Below, one piece after another: positions 9,573 through 19,945 of a stretch of DNA of 64,000 nt. Source of the DNA: Faecalicatena sp. Marseille-Q4148 (GTDB lineage Bacteria; Bacillota; Clostridia; Lachnospirales; Lachnospiraceae); NCBI GenBank assembly GCA_018228665.1, contig CP073692.1, positions 1,054,001 to 1,118,000 on the forward strand. Direction: 5' to 3'. The notes beneath the pieces were generated by a model, which saw nothing but the letters and a program-made list of their open reading frames with translations, was not told the DNA's origin and ran no database searches. Numbering within the stretch: the first letter of the stretch is position 1; each line of letters starts with the position of its first letter. The translations under genes were made by a program, and so were the position numbers.

Positions 9573-10589
9573 TTATTTAATTACTTCTTCTGCCACAATC
9601 TCTAATTCACTTTCCGTATATGCCTTTAATAACGCAATACACGCTTCTACATCATCAAGATTTACAATGCTGTTCGGTGCATGGCAATACCGATTCGGAA
9701 TAGAAATCCCTACTGCTTTTACTCCCGCATTAGAGCGGCTGATTCCGCCCGCATCAGTACCTCCTGCATAAAGTGAATCCAACTGATAAGCAATGCCATG
9801 CTCTTTTGCACAGGCAATTAATGCTTCTGTCATCTCAGGATTGCAAAGGACACTGGAATCATTTATTTTGATCGCAGCGCCTTTTCCAAGAGCGGAATTT
9901 CCATGATCGCTGCCTGGCACATCAAACGCCGGCGTTACATCAATGGCAATTCCCAGATCCGGATTCACCCGTTCCGCTGATGTAATGGCTCCTACAAGTC
10001 CGATTTCCTCCTGTACTGTAAAAACAAAATAAACATCATGGTAAGGTGTCTTCATCTGCTTCAATGCTTCTATCTGAATGTAACATGCAACACGATCATC
10101 AAAAATTTTAGACATGACATTGCGTCCTGCCAACGGAACATAATCTCCGCAGAAAACAGCACAGTCGCCAACCTGAACATATTTTTCTGCCTCTTCTTTA
10201 TCTGCTGCCCCGATATCGATATACATTTTTTCAATCTCACCCGGCTGTACATTCTGAATCTTATCTGTACATCCTACTGTTCCATAAGTACCGTTCTTAA
10301 ACACCACCCGGTTCATATAAGATGTATGAGGAGATACCCCACCGATCGCGCGTACTTTCAAGAAACCGTTGTCCAGAATCTTTACAACACAAAGTCCAAT
10401 TTCATCCATATGAGCAGAGGACATGATTTTCTTCTTATTCTCTCCGTAACCTCTTTTTACAACGATCAGATTGCCGATGGCATCTCTTACAATACTGTCC
10501 GCATAGTCTCTGACCTGCTCAATAATATAGTCAGATACTTGTTTTTCCTGTCCGCTGATGCCCCAGATTTTTGTAATTTCGCTTAGCAT
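9573..10589 (-). CDS. M42 family metallopeptidase (glutamyl/deblocking aminopeptidase type)
   Basis: Cytoplasmic di-zinc aminopeptidase of the tetrahedral TET family, trimming peptides. The 338 residues show SSAHMDEIGL (His60, Asp62), a bridging Asp in KIFDDRVAC (about 164), the catalytic/zinc pair QEEIGL (Glu194/195), IAIDVTPAFD (Asp217) and the C-terminal zinc ligand in RYCHAPNS. The length is typical. The start has AGGAGGG 5 bp upstream. Specificity is not deducible. Confidence 0.88.
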   Translation of the reverse strand: MLSEITKIWGISGQEKQVSDYIIEQVRDYADSIVRDAIGNLIVVKRGYGENKKKIMSSAHMDEIGLCVVKILDNGFLKVRAIGGVSPHTSYMNRVVFKNGTYGTVGCTDKIQNVQPGEIEKMYIDIGAADKEEAEKYVQVGDCAVFCGDYVPLAGRNVMSKIFDDRVACYIQIEALKQMKTPYHDVYFVFTVQEEIGLVGAITSAERVNPDLGIAIDVTPAFDVPGSDHGNSALGKGAAIKINDSSVLCNPEMTEALIACAKEHGIAYQLDSLYAGGTDAGGISRSNAGVKAVGISIPNRYCHAPNSIVNLDDVEACIALLKAYTESELEIVAEEVIK

Positions 10590-10672
10590 AAATACCCTCC
10601 TGTTATCACTTCATCATTAAATACAGTTTCTCTCAAAATCCCCTATTTGTCAATCCCAATTAAAGCACAATG

Positions 10673-10760
10673 AAAAAGCCGCCCTGCCGTGAACCGCTCT
10701 CCAAAAGCTAATTTATGGCTTTTGAAAGCTCGGTGCATCCTGCAGAGCAGCTTTCTTTTT
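10673..10760 (-). terminator. Long branched terminator downstream of ilvC
   Basis: The outer stem pairs 10677-10687 with 10742-10752 over 11 bp, including two G-U pairs on the minus strand. It encloses an inner hairpin (GCTTTTGAAAGC against GCTTTTGGAGAGC). TTTTT follows on the minus strand and TTCTTTTTT on the plus strand, so it can work in both directions. It ends 4 bp from the ilvC stop. Confidence 0.75.
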
Positions 10761-10763
10761 TCA

Positions 10764-11792
<1,029 letters not shown>

Positions 11793-11832
11793 CTAAACTA
11801 AAAAATTTATGAAAGGGCTGTACTTGGCAGCT

Positions 11833-12333
11833 CTAATCAAACCACTTCACATCATCAGAACCTCTCGAAAGCCCTGTAATTCCTGTTCGAGCTAATTCCA
11901 GAATTCCGTATTCATTCAGCATTTTAATCAAGGCTTCGATCTTCGATTGTGTTCCGGTCAACTCAATAATCATTGACTCCGGTTCTACATCTACAATCTT
12001 TGCCCGGAAAATATCCGCAATCGTAATGACTTCTGCTCTGCGGGCTGCATCTACATTAATCTTAACCATGACTAATTCTCTGCACACAGAACTGTCATCT
12101 TTTAGTTCTTTAATATCCCTGACATCTTCCAGCTTCCGAAGCTGCTTTTCGATCTGCGATAAAATCTGCTCATCTCCGCTTGCTACAACAGTAATTCTCG
12201 TAAATCTCACATCCGTTGTGACTCCGGATGTAATACTGTCAATATTATAGCCGCGCCGGCTGAACAATCCTGCAATTCTGCTTAAAACACCATAATTATT
12301 TTCAACTAATAATGAATACACCTTTCTTTTCAT
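11833..12333 (-). CDS. ilvN: Acetolactate synthase small (regulatory) subunit
   Basis: Valine-binding regulatory subunit of acetohydroxyacid synthase (166 residues; ilvH/ilvN family). The N-terminal ACT domain begins KVYSLLVENNYGVLSRIAGLFSRRGYNI, shown here in part, with the conserved DSITSG loop; the second half is the C-terminal AHAS small-subunit domain. It needs a catalytic IlvB/IlvI, which is not in this window. It heads an ilvN-ilvC operon. CodY, encoded at 38268, is the expected regulator of branched-chain synthesis, but only a poor CodY-box match (AATCGGAAAATAATT) lies in the promoter spacer. Confidence 0.93.
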   Translation of the reverse strand: MKRKVYSLLVENNYGVLSRIAGLFSRRGYNIDSITSGVTTDVRFTRITVVASGDEQILSQIEKQLRKLEDVRDIKELKDDSSVCRELVMVKINVDAARRAEVITIADIFRAKIVDVEPESMIIELTGTQSKIEALIKMLNEYGILELARTGITGLSRGSDDVKWFD

Positions 12334-12351
12334 GTGAGTCCCTCCATTTCC

Positions 12352-12375
12352 AAAAACAGAGTGCGTTCTGTTTTT
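12352..12375 (-). terminator. Hairpin ending the ABC-F transcript inside the ilvN leader
   Basis: Perfect 9-bp stem AAAAACAGA/TCTGTTTTT with a 6-nt loop and its own T5 tail. It sits at about -4 to +20 of the ilvN promoter, so only transcripts entering from the ABC-F gene can form the full stem. Confidence 0.6.
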
Positions 12376-12377
12376 AT

Positions 12378-12406
12378 ATCATAGCAATTATTTTCCGATT
12401 TGTCAA
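12378..12406 (-). promoter_or_regulatory. Promoter of ilvN-ilvC
   Basis: Minus-strand TTGACA (12406-12401) and TATGAT (12383-12378) with a 17-bp spacer, about 45 bp before the ilvN start. The terminator hairpin of the preceding gene begins right after the -10. Confidence 0.78.
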
Positions 12407-12434
12407 TATTTTTGTCTCTACTTCGCCATTGGAT

Positions 12435-14249
12435 TTAGCTGTTTTTCTGCTGCTCGATCCGCTCTGCCAGATCATTCAAATACACCCATCTCTCCATTTT
12501 TTCTTCCAGCATTTGTTCCGTTTCTTCCTTCTTTTGCATTAGTTCTGAAAGTTTTGCGGAATTTGTAGCATTCTCCGACATTTCTTTATCAAACTGTTCG
12601 ATTTTCTCTTCCAGTTCTGCGATTTCTTCATCGATCGTTTCATACTCTTTAGATTCTTTATAAGAGAACTTTAACTTCACCGGCTGATTCTGCTTCCAGC
12701 TTTTACTTCCTTTTCCTGTATTTTTTCCTGCCGCTTTTTCCTCTTCCGGTTTTCGTTCAGATGCTTTCCCTTCTGCTTCCCTTCTCATCTTTGCTTCCAG
12801 ATAATCGGTGTAACCGCCCTCATATTGACGAAGCTTTCCATTGCCCTCAAATTCAAAAATACGATCTACTACATTATCAAGGAAGTATCTGTCATGGGAA
12901 ACGGTAATCACAATCCCCGAAAAGCTGTTCAAATAATCTTCCAAAATAGTAAGCGTTGGAATATCCACATTATTTGACGGTTCATCCAGAACATATACAT
13001 TTGCACCGCTGATCAAAACAGAGAGAAGGTAAAGTCTGCGCTTTTCCCCACCGGAAAGCTTTGACACCGGCGTATACTGCATTTCCGGTGTAAATAAAAA
13101 TCGCTCTAACATCTGAGAAGCGCTGATACGCCCTTCTTTTGTCTGCACATATTCTGCGATGTCTTTAATATAATCAATCACTCTTTCATTGGTATCCATA
13201 TCCGGCTCCTCCTGTGCCAGATATCCAATCTTAATTGTTTCCCCAACCTCAATCTGTCCGCTGTCTGGTTTCACAAGTCCGGCGATCATTTTCAAAAGCG
13301 TTGATTTTCCGCAGCCATTCGGACCGATGATTCCAAGCCGTTGATTCTTAAGCACAATATACTCAAAATCATCGATCATCTTTTCTGCTCCATATCCTTT
13401 ACTCACATGGTGAAGTTCTATTGTTTTCTTTCCCATGCGCACTTCTGACGCATCCATCTCTACCGCCTGATCTGCCAGCGGCGCGCTTCCATTTTTCAAT
13501 GCTTCCAGGCGCTCAAGTCTGGCGCGCTGTTTTGTACTTCTGGCTCTGCATCCCCGCTTCGCCCATTCCAGCTCCATCCGAAGCACACTTTGACGCTTCC
13601 GTTCCGAAGCCAGCTCCATCTCTTCGCGAGCTGCCTTTAATTCCAGAAATTTTGTATAGTTCGCCTGATAACTGTACATTGCCCCATGACTGATTTCTAA
13701 AATCCGATTAGATACCCGGTCAAGGAAATAACGGTCATGCGTTACCATCAAAATAACGCCTCTGTAACTTCTCAAATAGTCTTCCAGCCAGGAAATCATT
13801 TCTTCATCCAAGTGATTCGTCGGCTCATCCAGGATCAGTACATCAAATTCTCCTGCAAGCGTCTTTGCAAGGGCCGTTCTCCTTTTCTGCCCACCCGAAA
13901 GCTGCTCAATCTTCTTCTCATACTCTGTAATTCCAAGCTTTGTCAGATTGCTCTGCACAATCCAGTCTGTATCGCTGTTTCCTTCAAGCGCATAGGAAGC
14001 AACCGTAGCTCCAGCCGGAAATGCCGGATTCTGTGGAAGATAAGCAATCCGAATGCCATTCTGCCTGATAATCTGCCCACTGTCCGGTTCTTCCTCCCCG
14101 GCGATCATTTTCAAAAGAGTAGATTTTCCGGTTCCATTAATCCCAATGATTCCGACTTTATCTCCCTCCTGAATTCCAAAAGATGCATCCTGAAAAATCA
14201 CTTTCTCACCAAATATTTTGCTGATATGTTCTATATTTAAAATGTTCAT
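12435..14249 (-). CDS. ABC-F family ATPase (Uup/YfmR-like ribosome-associated)
   Basis: Soluble tandem ATPase of 604 residues without membrane domains. The first ABC domain has GINGTGKST, signature LSGGQKRRTALAK and DEPTNHLDEE. The second has GPNGCGKST, LSGGEKRRLYLL and DEPSNNVDI. They are separated by the P-site tRNA-interaction linker (about 190-275, charged). The C-terminus is a Lys/Glu-rich coiled coil, as in Uup and YfmR. The family acts on ribosomal E/P sites to relieve stalling; some members give antibiotic resistance, but a housekeeping type fits the linker length. Minus-strand TTGTCA-17-TATCAT near 14280-14310 may be its promoter. GAGGAG precedes the ATG. Confidence 0.88.
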   Translation of the reverse strand: MNILNIEHISKIFGEKVIFQDASFGIQEGDKVGIIGINGTGKSTLLKMIAGEEEPDSGQIIRQNGIRIAYLPQNPAFPAGATVASYALEGNSDTDWIVQSNLTKLGITEYEKKIEQLSGGQKRRTALAKTLAGEFDVLILDEPTNHLDEEMISWLEDYLRSYRGVILMVTHDRYFLDRVSNRILEISHGAMYSYQANYTKFLELKAAREEMELASERKRQSVLRMELEWAKRGCRARSTKQRARLERLEALKNGSAPLADQAVEMDASEVRMGKKTIELHHVSKGYGAEKMIDDFEYIVLKNQRLGIIGPNGCGKSTLLKMIAGLVKPDSGQIEVGETIKIGYLAQEEPDMDTNERVIDYIKDIAEYVQTKEGRISASQMLERFLFTPEMQYTPVSKLSGGEKRRLYLLSVLISGANVYVLDEPSNNVDIPTLTILEDYLNSFSGIVITVSHDRYFLDNVVDRIFEFEGNGKLRQYEGGYTDYLEAKMRREAEGKASERKPEEEKAAGKNTGKGSKSWKQNQPVKLKFSYKESKEYETIDEEIAELEEKIEQFDKEMSENATNSAKLSELMQKKEETEQMLEEKMERWVYLNDLAERIEQQKNS

Positions 14250-14325
14250 ACTTCTGCTCCTCTTTTTTACTTACATCATTTATGATAAAGGATTCTCATA
14301 ATCTTGACAAGAATTATATTATCCA

Positions 14326-14355
14326 TTGGACATTCTGTCCGAAATTTTTTATACT
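14326..14355 (+). promoter_or_regulatory. Promoter of the ABC-class ATPase gene, with a small palindrome
   Basis: TTGGAC (14326-14331), 18 bp, TATACT (14350-14355). The -35 overlaps the inverted repeat GGACA-TTC-TGTCC (14328-14340), which could be an operator. Start codon at 14420. Confidence 0.5.
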
Positions 14356-14419
14356 GTTCCATAGCAGTTATTTCATAATTTTAAATTCGTTGAAATGAAT
14401 AATAAATCAGGAGGTTCCT

Positions 14420-16150
14420 ATGTATCATACAACAAACAGCACTGCGGCAGACCTGAAAGATCTCATCGCATCTATTTACTGCAAAAGTTATCCGGCCTGC
14501 AAATCTTTGACCGGAAGCTATACATTTGAAAAATTCACACTTACCATCGATCATGTCCAGGGCGATCCTTTTGCCTCGCCATCCCACATCAGCATCCGCG
14601 TACCTCATCGGTTTGCCGGATTTCCTGCTGAGTTTTTCGACACCCCGTGGCGGAAGACTGCACTGGAAGATGCACTCCTTAGAGCTTGCGCTGCTGAGCT
14701 GTCTAAATACTCTTTTCGGGCAAAAGGTTCCGGAAAAAGCGGTCTTCTCGCTACAAGTATACCGGGACAGGAAATCTTACCGCGAAGCGCCTGTCAGATT
14801 ACCAGTCATGAAATCATTCTTCGTCTGGAAGCCGGTTTTCCTGCGAATGGAAGAACCATTCAGGGACAGGAGCTGGAAAAAATGCTTCTGAATTTTATTC
14901 CTTCCTGTGTGCGTGCAGCACTGCTTTATCGTCCGGAAAAATACGCACAGCTCCAAAAAGATATCCACCTTGCAGACGATCAACATGCACTCCGCCAATT
15001 CCTTACAGAACATCATCTGTCTGCCTTTGTAGCAGACGGTGCAATTCTCCCGAGAGAAAGCGGCATTTCACAAAAACCAATGAAACATGCGGTTCCCTTC
15101 TCTTCCCCGGATACACTGCGTGTTTCCTGCACCCTTCCACATCATGGAATCCTAACCGGTATGGGCATCCGGGAAGGGATTACATTAATTGTCGGAGGCG
15201 GATATCACGGAAAGTCAACACTTTTAAATGCACTGGAAACAGGTGTATACAATCACATTTCCGGTGATGGGCGAGAATATGTAGTTACTGATTCTTCGGC
15301 TCTGAAACTTCGATCCGAAGACGGCCGCTCCGTACGCAACGTGGACATTTCGCTATTTATCAAAGACCTTCCAAACAAGAAAGATACAACTGCTTTCTAC
15401 ACAGAAGATGCCAGCGGAAGTACTTCCCAGGCTGCCGCAGTCATGGAAGGAATAGAATCCGGAAGTCATCTCTTTCTCATTGACGAAGATACTTCTGCAA
15501 CAAATTTTATGATGCGGGATGAATTAATGCAAAAAGTAATCCACCGTGAACAAGAACCAATTACTCCATTTTTGGAACGTGCCAGAGATCTTTTTGAGCA
15601 GGATCACATTTCCACCATTCTTGTGGCAGGAAGTTCCGGTGCTTATTTTTACATTGCAGATACGATTATTCAACTGGATCACTACCTCCCTTACGATATT
15701 ACAGCGCAGGCTCTTGCTGCCAGCCGCTCTTATCCTGCACCCGCAATCAAAGCGCCCGGATATCATATCGGAATGTTCCGCCGGATTCCTGAACATAAGG
15801 CAGAACATCCTGCGCAAAAGAAGCACACGTCAAGGGAGAACCACCTTCAGAAAATCAAGCTCTATGGCAAAGACTGTTTTCTTCTCGGAAAAGATACGAT
15901 AGAACTGCGTTATCTTTCTCAACTGGTCGATTGTGAACAGACAAATACCCTTGCCCATCTGCTCCGCTATGCACAAACCCATTATTTTAACGGTGCTTAT
16001 ACTCTGACAGAGATTGTTGATTTCCTGGAAGACGAATTAGCGAAAAATCAATTTCAAAATATTTGCGGCAGCCGCTTTGTCCCTTGCGGATTATGCATCC
16101 CACGCCGTCAGGAAATCTTCTCCTGCTTTAACCGCTATCGCAAACTGTAG
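14420..16150 (+). CDS. ABC-class P-loop ATPase of unknown function (COG3044 type)
   Basis: 576-residue soluble protein of the 'predicted ATPase of the ABC class' family. The N-terminal 240 residues are a family-specific domain. The P-loop is IVGGGYHGKSTLLNAL (about 257-272), and a Walker B-like LFLIDEDTSATNFM lies near residue 355. SSGAYFYIADTIIQLD follows, then a C-terminal domain. There are no membrane segments and no transporter partner. Widespread but uncharacterised; the fold suggests a nucleic-acid or ribosome-related ABC ATPase, which is inference only. AGGAGGTTCCT precedes the ATG. Divergent from the ABC-F gene. Confidence 0.82.
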   Translation: MYHTTNSTAADLKDLIASIYCKSYPACKSLTGSYTFEKFTLTIDHVQGDPFASPSHISIRVPHRFAGFPAEFFDTPWRKTALEDALLRACAAELSKYSFRAKGSGKSGLLATSIPGQEILPRSACQITSHEIILRLEAGFPANGRTIQGQELEKMLLNFIPSCVRAALLYRPEKYAQLQKDIHLADDQHALRQFLTEHHLSAFVADGAILPRESGISQKPMKHAVPFSSPDTLRVSCTLPHHGILTGMGIREGITLIVGGGYHGKSTLLNALETGVYNHISGDGREYVVTDSSALKLRSEDGRSVRNVDISLFIKDLPNKKDTTAFYTEDASGSTSQAAAVMEGIESGSHLFLIDEDTSATNFMMRDELMQKVIHREQEPITPFLERARDLFEQDHISTILVAGSSGAYFYIADTIIQLDHYLPYDITAQALAASRSYPAPAIKAPGYHIGMFRRIPEHKAEHPAQKKHTSRENHLQKIKLYGKDCFLLGKDTIELRYLSQLVDCEQTNTLAHLLRYAQTHYFNGAYTLTEIVDFLEDELAKNQFQNICGSRFVPCGLCIPRRQEIFSCFNRYRKL

Positions 16151-16154
16151 ACAG

Positions 16155-16197
16155 AAAAAAGGCTCCCGAGCACAGCTGATATGTGCCCTGGAGCCTT
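16155..16197 (-). terminator. Bidirectional terminator between convergent genes
   Basis: AAGGCTCC (16159-16166) pairs with GGAGCCTT (16190-16197), continued inward by CACA/TGTG. On the minus strand it runs into TTTTTT, giving a good terminator for pepC; the plus-strand side has a weaker T tract. Confidence 0.82.
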
Positions 16198-16231
16198 CTA
16201 TATTTGATTTAAAACTTATCCTCTGAATCTT

Positions 16232-17566
16232 CTAAGCAAGAGAACCCATTGGATCCCATGGTTCCAGCAGAATCGGTTCGCTTTCATACTCGCGGATAAT
16301 TTCTTCCGGAAGATATTTTTTGTTCACTACGATCTGGTACATATACTCATCAAACCATTCGTCTGTCATCATATAGTATCCGTCTTTTCCTGAATCTTTT
16401 CCCCAGCTGTTTTCGACCCGCCAACGATTCGGACGTCCCTCTTCATCCAGATTCACTCCCATAAATACCATGGCGTGAGTCATTAAACTCTGTCCGTATT
16501 CCACTCGCTCGCCCTTTGTCATTGTAAATTTTGTATGGAATAGCTCTTCTTTTCCATAATTCGCAAGATCCATTCGTCCATCTTCGCGGCTCAGTTCTTT
16601 GCCGACATCACATCCAAACCAAACCGGTGATCCATCCTGCATTTGAGCAATCGCAGCTTTCTTCAGCACTTCTGATTCCACGTTCACATAGCGGACTTCA
16701 CGCCCTTCTTTCACATTGCCGAGAAACTTCACACTATAACTTCTGTGGAACGGCTTGTCGCTTGTCGGGGCATTAATCAAACTGATATACTCACTTAAAT
16801 CCAAATGGATGTATTTCTCATAAAATGCTTTCGGCGTCAGATTCGTATCTCTATGGAAATTCTTGTCCTTATCCCGAATTTCGAAATCAAATGTCTTTGG
16901 CGGCTTTCCGAGACAGATGCAAAGAATATCATAGACTTCTTCCATCATCTCTTCTTTCTCTTTCCGCAATTCTTCTTCCGGCTTTCCTTCCCGATGCTCT
17001 CTTCTTAAAATACATGCATATTCACGAAGCTTCTCCGTCAGAAGCTGCACCATCTCACCTGTTGCAGAAGATGAGACTGTCTCCGGCATAGCTGACTGCG
17101 GGACAAGACCATATTTCTCGATCAGATTGCAGATCATATCCCACTGACCACCATCGTTTAACGGTGCGCTCAGTAAATGTGCAATCAGACGGCTGTCTGT
17201 CTCTTCATCCAATGTCTCCAAAATTGACTCCAGAAAGTAATTTGCTTTTTCCAGTTTATCATAGAACAAGGTATAGCTCTGTGACAACTGAAATTCTTCC
17301 AGATTCATCTCATGAATCACATGATAGCGAAGAACATTCAATGCTGCAAACATCCAACATCTTCCGCTTTTTTGCTGATTCGTAATTTCTCCCTGATCCA
17401 GACGGACAGAAAATTCATGGGCATTCCCACGCTCTGCCTGATAATTCTGCGCTGTTTTCAAAACACCGTTGGCAGTCACTGCGTTCATCGCGATTCTATT
17501 CGCCCGATCTGCATCAAAACGGGTTTCAAATTGCTGCAGTTTCTCATTCGTAATCATTACTTCCAT
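16232..17566 (-). CDS. pepC: Aminopeptidase C (C1B, bleomycin hydrolase family)
   Basis: Cytoplasmic papain-fold aminopeptidase that forms a hexameric barrel and hydrolyses N-terminal residues of peptides. The 444 residues carry the catalytic triad: Cys70 in QKSGRCWMFAALN, His364 in LMTHAMVFMGV, and Asn386 in RVENSWGKDSGKDG. The length is normal for the family. AAGGAGCG precedes the ATG at 17566; a second in-frame ATG three codons on is possible. It follows ftsH by 40 bp, so the two may share a transcript. Confidence 0.92.
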   Translation of the reverse strand: MEVMITNEKLQQFETRFDADRANRIAMNAVTANGVLKTAQNYQAERGNAHEFSVRLDQGEITNQQKSGRCWMFAALNVLRYHVIHEMNLEEFQLSQSYTLFYDKLEKANYFLESILETLDEETDSRLIAHLLSAPLNDGGQWDMICNLIEKYGLVPQSAMPETVSSSATGEMVQLLTEKLREYACILRREHREGKPEEELRKEKEEMMEEVYDILCICLGKPPKTFDFEIRDKDKNFHRDTNLTPKAFYEKYIHLDLSEYISLINAPTSDKPFHRSYSVKFLGNVKEGREVRYVNVESEVLKKAAIAQMQDGSPVWFGCDVGKELSREDGRMDLANYGKEELFHTKFTMTKGERVEYGQSLMTHAMVFMGVNLDEEGRPNRWRVENSWGKDSGKDGYYMMTDEWFDEYMYQIVVNKKYLPEEIIREYESEPILLEPWDPMGSLA

Positions 17567-17606
17567 TTCAATCGCTCCTTTTGGTATAAATTCTGCTATT
17601 TACAGC

Positions 17607-19478
17607 TTACACCTCTTCCGCTTTAGAATCAACCAAATTTGGATATTCTTCCTTCTGGTTCAGAATTTCCATAAATTCTTCTCCCGTAATTGTCTCACGC
17701 TCATAGAGATACTTAGCCAGTTCATGCAGCTTAGACATGTGATCTGACAGAAGTTTCTCCGCTTTCTGATACTGCTGTCTTACAAGCGCAATCACTCTTT
17801 TATCAATATCGGCTGCCATTTCCTGAGAACATGCCAGCGAGGTATCTCCGCCAAGATATTGATTGGAAACTGTCTCAAGTGCAACCATTCCGATATCTTC
17901 ACTCATACCAAATCTTGTAATCATTGCTCTTGCAAGACGTGTTGCCTGCTCAATATCGTTAGATGCTCCTGTTGTAATAGAATGGAACACAAGATCTTCT
18001 GCACAGCGTCCTCCGGTAAAAGTGGAGATCTTATTCTCAATCTCTTCTTTTGACATCAGGTTATGTTCCCCTTCATCTACCTGCATGGTATATCCAAGAG
18101 CGCCCGATGTACGCGGAATGATTGTAATCTTTGTAACCGGAGCAGACTGTGTCTGAAGTGCAGCCACAAGCGCATGACCGATCTCATGGTAAGCAACGAT
18201 CAGTTTTTCTTTATCTGACAGTACCTTATTCTTCTTCTGATAACCTGCAATAACAACTTCGATACTTTCTTCTAAATCTGCCTGAGTTACAAACTTTCTT
18301 CCGGCACGCACTGCATGCAGCGCCGCCTCATTGATCATATTTGCAAGCTCTGCTCCGGACGCCCCGGAAGCAGCCCGCGCAATGGCATTAAAGTCAACAC
18401 TGTCACTAAGACGAATCTTCTTCGCATGCACTTTCAGAATTTCCTCTCGCCCTTTCAAATCCGGTAATTCTACCGGCACACGTCTGTCGAAGCGTCCAGG
18501 ACGAAGAAGCGCCGGATCCAGCGAGTCCGGACGGTTTGTTGCAGCAAGAATGACAACTCCTTTGCTTCCGTCGAATCCATCCATCTCTGTCAGCAGCTGG
18601 TTCAACGTCTGCTCCCGCTCGTCATTTCCGCCCATGCCGCCGTTATCACGTTTCTTACCAATCGTATCAATCTCATCAATAAATACGATACACGGTGCTT
18701 TCTCATTCGCCTGCTTAAACAGATCACGAACTTTTGCAGCACCCATTCCGACAAACATCTCTACAAATTCAGAACCGGAAATTGAGAAGAACGGTACATT
18801 CGCTTCCCCTGCAACTGCCTTAGCCAGCAGCGTTTTACCGGTTCCGGGAGGACCTACCAGAAGCGCACCCTTCGGCATCTTTGCACCGATTTCCTGATAT
18901 TTCCCAGGATTGTGAAGGAAATCTACAATCTCCTGTAAAATCTCTTTCGCCTCGTCTTCTCCGGCAACATCATTAAACTTAATCCCCGTCTGAGACTGCA
19001 CATATACTTTTGCGTTACTCTTACCAAACTGCATAGACGGCATTCCCATACCGGCGCCGCCTTCTCCGCCCATCTTCTTCATCATACGTCTTGTCAGAAG
19101 ACTTCCAAGCCCAAAAATAATTACAAAAGAAATCAGTCCGGATAACAACATACTCATGAGCGGCGACATCTCTTCTTCCATAACCCGGCCGAAAGAACAT
19201 CCTGCATCTTCGAGGCGGTCTACAAGTTTCGGATCATTAAAAGTCGTTGCCTCATACGCTTTATCACTCTTATCCGTAAAGTAGATCGATTCTCCTTCAA
19301 TCTGTACTTTTTCTACTTTCTTATCCGAAAGCATATTCAGAAAAGTACCGTAATCAACGGATTCCACTTTCTGGTTCAACATTCTTGTGAATACAAACTG
19401 GTTTAATATTAATAAAACAAAAAATCCAATGAGCCAGTACAGCCACGGGGATCTTTTAGGTGTTTTTACTTCCTGCAT
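17607..19478 (-). CDS. ftsH: ATP-dependent membrane zinc protease FtsH
   Basis: Membrane-anchored AAA+ protease that removes unassembled membrane proteins and short-lived regulators. The 623 residues contain two N-terminal membrane segments (about 13-31 and 107-126) flanking a small extracytoplasmic domain. The AAA module has Walker A GPPGTGKT (209-216), Walker B IVFIDEID and the second region of homology with [12 protein letters not shown]. The M41 protease has HEIGH at 431-435. Full length. It has its own promoter at 19512-19540. Confidence 0.95.
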   Translation of the reverse strand: MQEVKTPKRSPWLYWLIGFFVLLILNQFVFTRMLNQKVESVDYGTFLNMLSDKKVEKVQIEGESIYFTDKSDKAYEATTFNDPKLVDRLEDAGCSFGRVMEEEMSPLMSMLLSGLISFVIIFGLGSLLTRRMMKKMGGEGGAGMGMPSMQFGKSNAKVYVQSQTGIKFNDVAGEDEAKEILQEIVDFLHNPGKYQEIGAKMPKGALLVGPPGTGKTLLAKAVAGEANVPFFSISGSEFVEMFVGMGAAKVRDLFKQANEKAPCIVFIDEIDTIGKKRDNGGMGGNDEREQTLNQLLTEMDGFDGSKGVVILAATNRPDSLDPALLRPGRFDRRVPVELPDLKGREEILKVHAKKIRLSDSVDFNAIARAASGASGAELANMINEAALHAVRAGRKFVTQADLEESIEVVIAGYQKKNKVLSDKEKLIVAYHEIGHALVAALQTQSAPVTKITIIPRTSGALGYTMQVDEGEHNLMSKEEIENKISTFTGGRCAEDLVFHSITTGASNDIEQATRLARAMITRFGMSEDIGMVALETVSNQYLGGDTSLACSQEMAADIDKRVIALVRQQYQKAEKLLSDHMSKLHELAKYLYERETITGEEFMEILNQKEEYPNLVDSKAEEV

Positions 19479-19511
19479 ATATTCATCCTCCTTTTCTTTT
19501 TACATATGGAA

Positions 19512-19540
19512 AATATACGCTTTTCTTCCCCGAAAGTCAA
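19512..19540 (-). promoter_or_regulatory. Promoter of ftsH
   Basis: Minus-strand TTGACT (19540-19535), 17 bp, TATATT (19517-19512), about 35 bp upstream of the ftsH ATG. Confidence 0.7.
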
Positions 19541-19570
19541 TGTACTGGCTCTGAATAAAGTATAAAATTC

Positions 19571-19924
19571 TTATGAATTCAGCTTTTCTTCCCACTCTTT
19601 TTCCCGAAATCCCGGGACAGCAAAATCATCTCCCACAAGCAGCGGACGTTTCACAAGCATACCATCGGTTGCAAGAAGTTCATACTGCTCTTCCTCTGTC
19701 ATCTGCGGCAGCTTGTCCTTTAGTCCAAGTTCCTTATATTTCATCCCGCTTGTGTTAAAAAATCTTTTCAGCGGAAGACCGCTCATCTGGTGCCACTGTT
19801 TTAATTCTTCCACCGTAGGGTGATTTTCTACAATATGTCTGCATTCAAATGCAGTTCCTTGCTCTGTCAGCCATTTTTTTGCTTTCTGACAAGTAGTACA
19901 TTTTGGATATTCTACAAATAACAT
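19571..19924 (-). CDS. ArsC/Spx-like thioredoxin-fold protein
   Basis: 117-residue thioredoxin-fold protein of the arsenate reductase/Spx/YffB family. The redox motif CTTC sits at residues 9-12 (EYPKCTTCQKAKKWL), and the family's KRPLLVGDD region is near residue 93. Two cysteines favour a Spx-like switch or a YffB-type reductase over classical ArsC. It lacks an arsenic-operon context; it precedes a DMT transporter by 21 bp on the transcript. AGGAGGAAGAAA precedes the ATG. Substrate unknown. Confidence 0.82.
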   Translation of the reverse strand: MLFVEYPKCTTCQKAKKWLTEQGTAFECRHIVENHPTVEELKQWHQMSGLPLKRFFNTSGMKYKELGLKDKLPQMTEEEQYELLATDGMLVKRPLLVGDDFAVPGFREKEWEEKLNS

Positions 19925-19945
19925 TTTTCTTCCTCCTGTTTTCTG

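Noticed and set aside
18331..18897. 188-codon plus-strand frame within ftsH
   Set aside because: It is a shadow of the conserved AAA domain; the minus-strand protein explains all the conservation.
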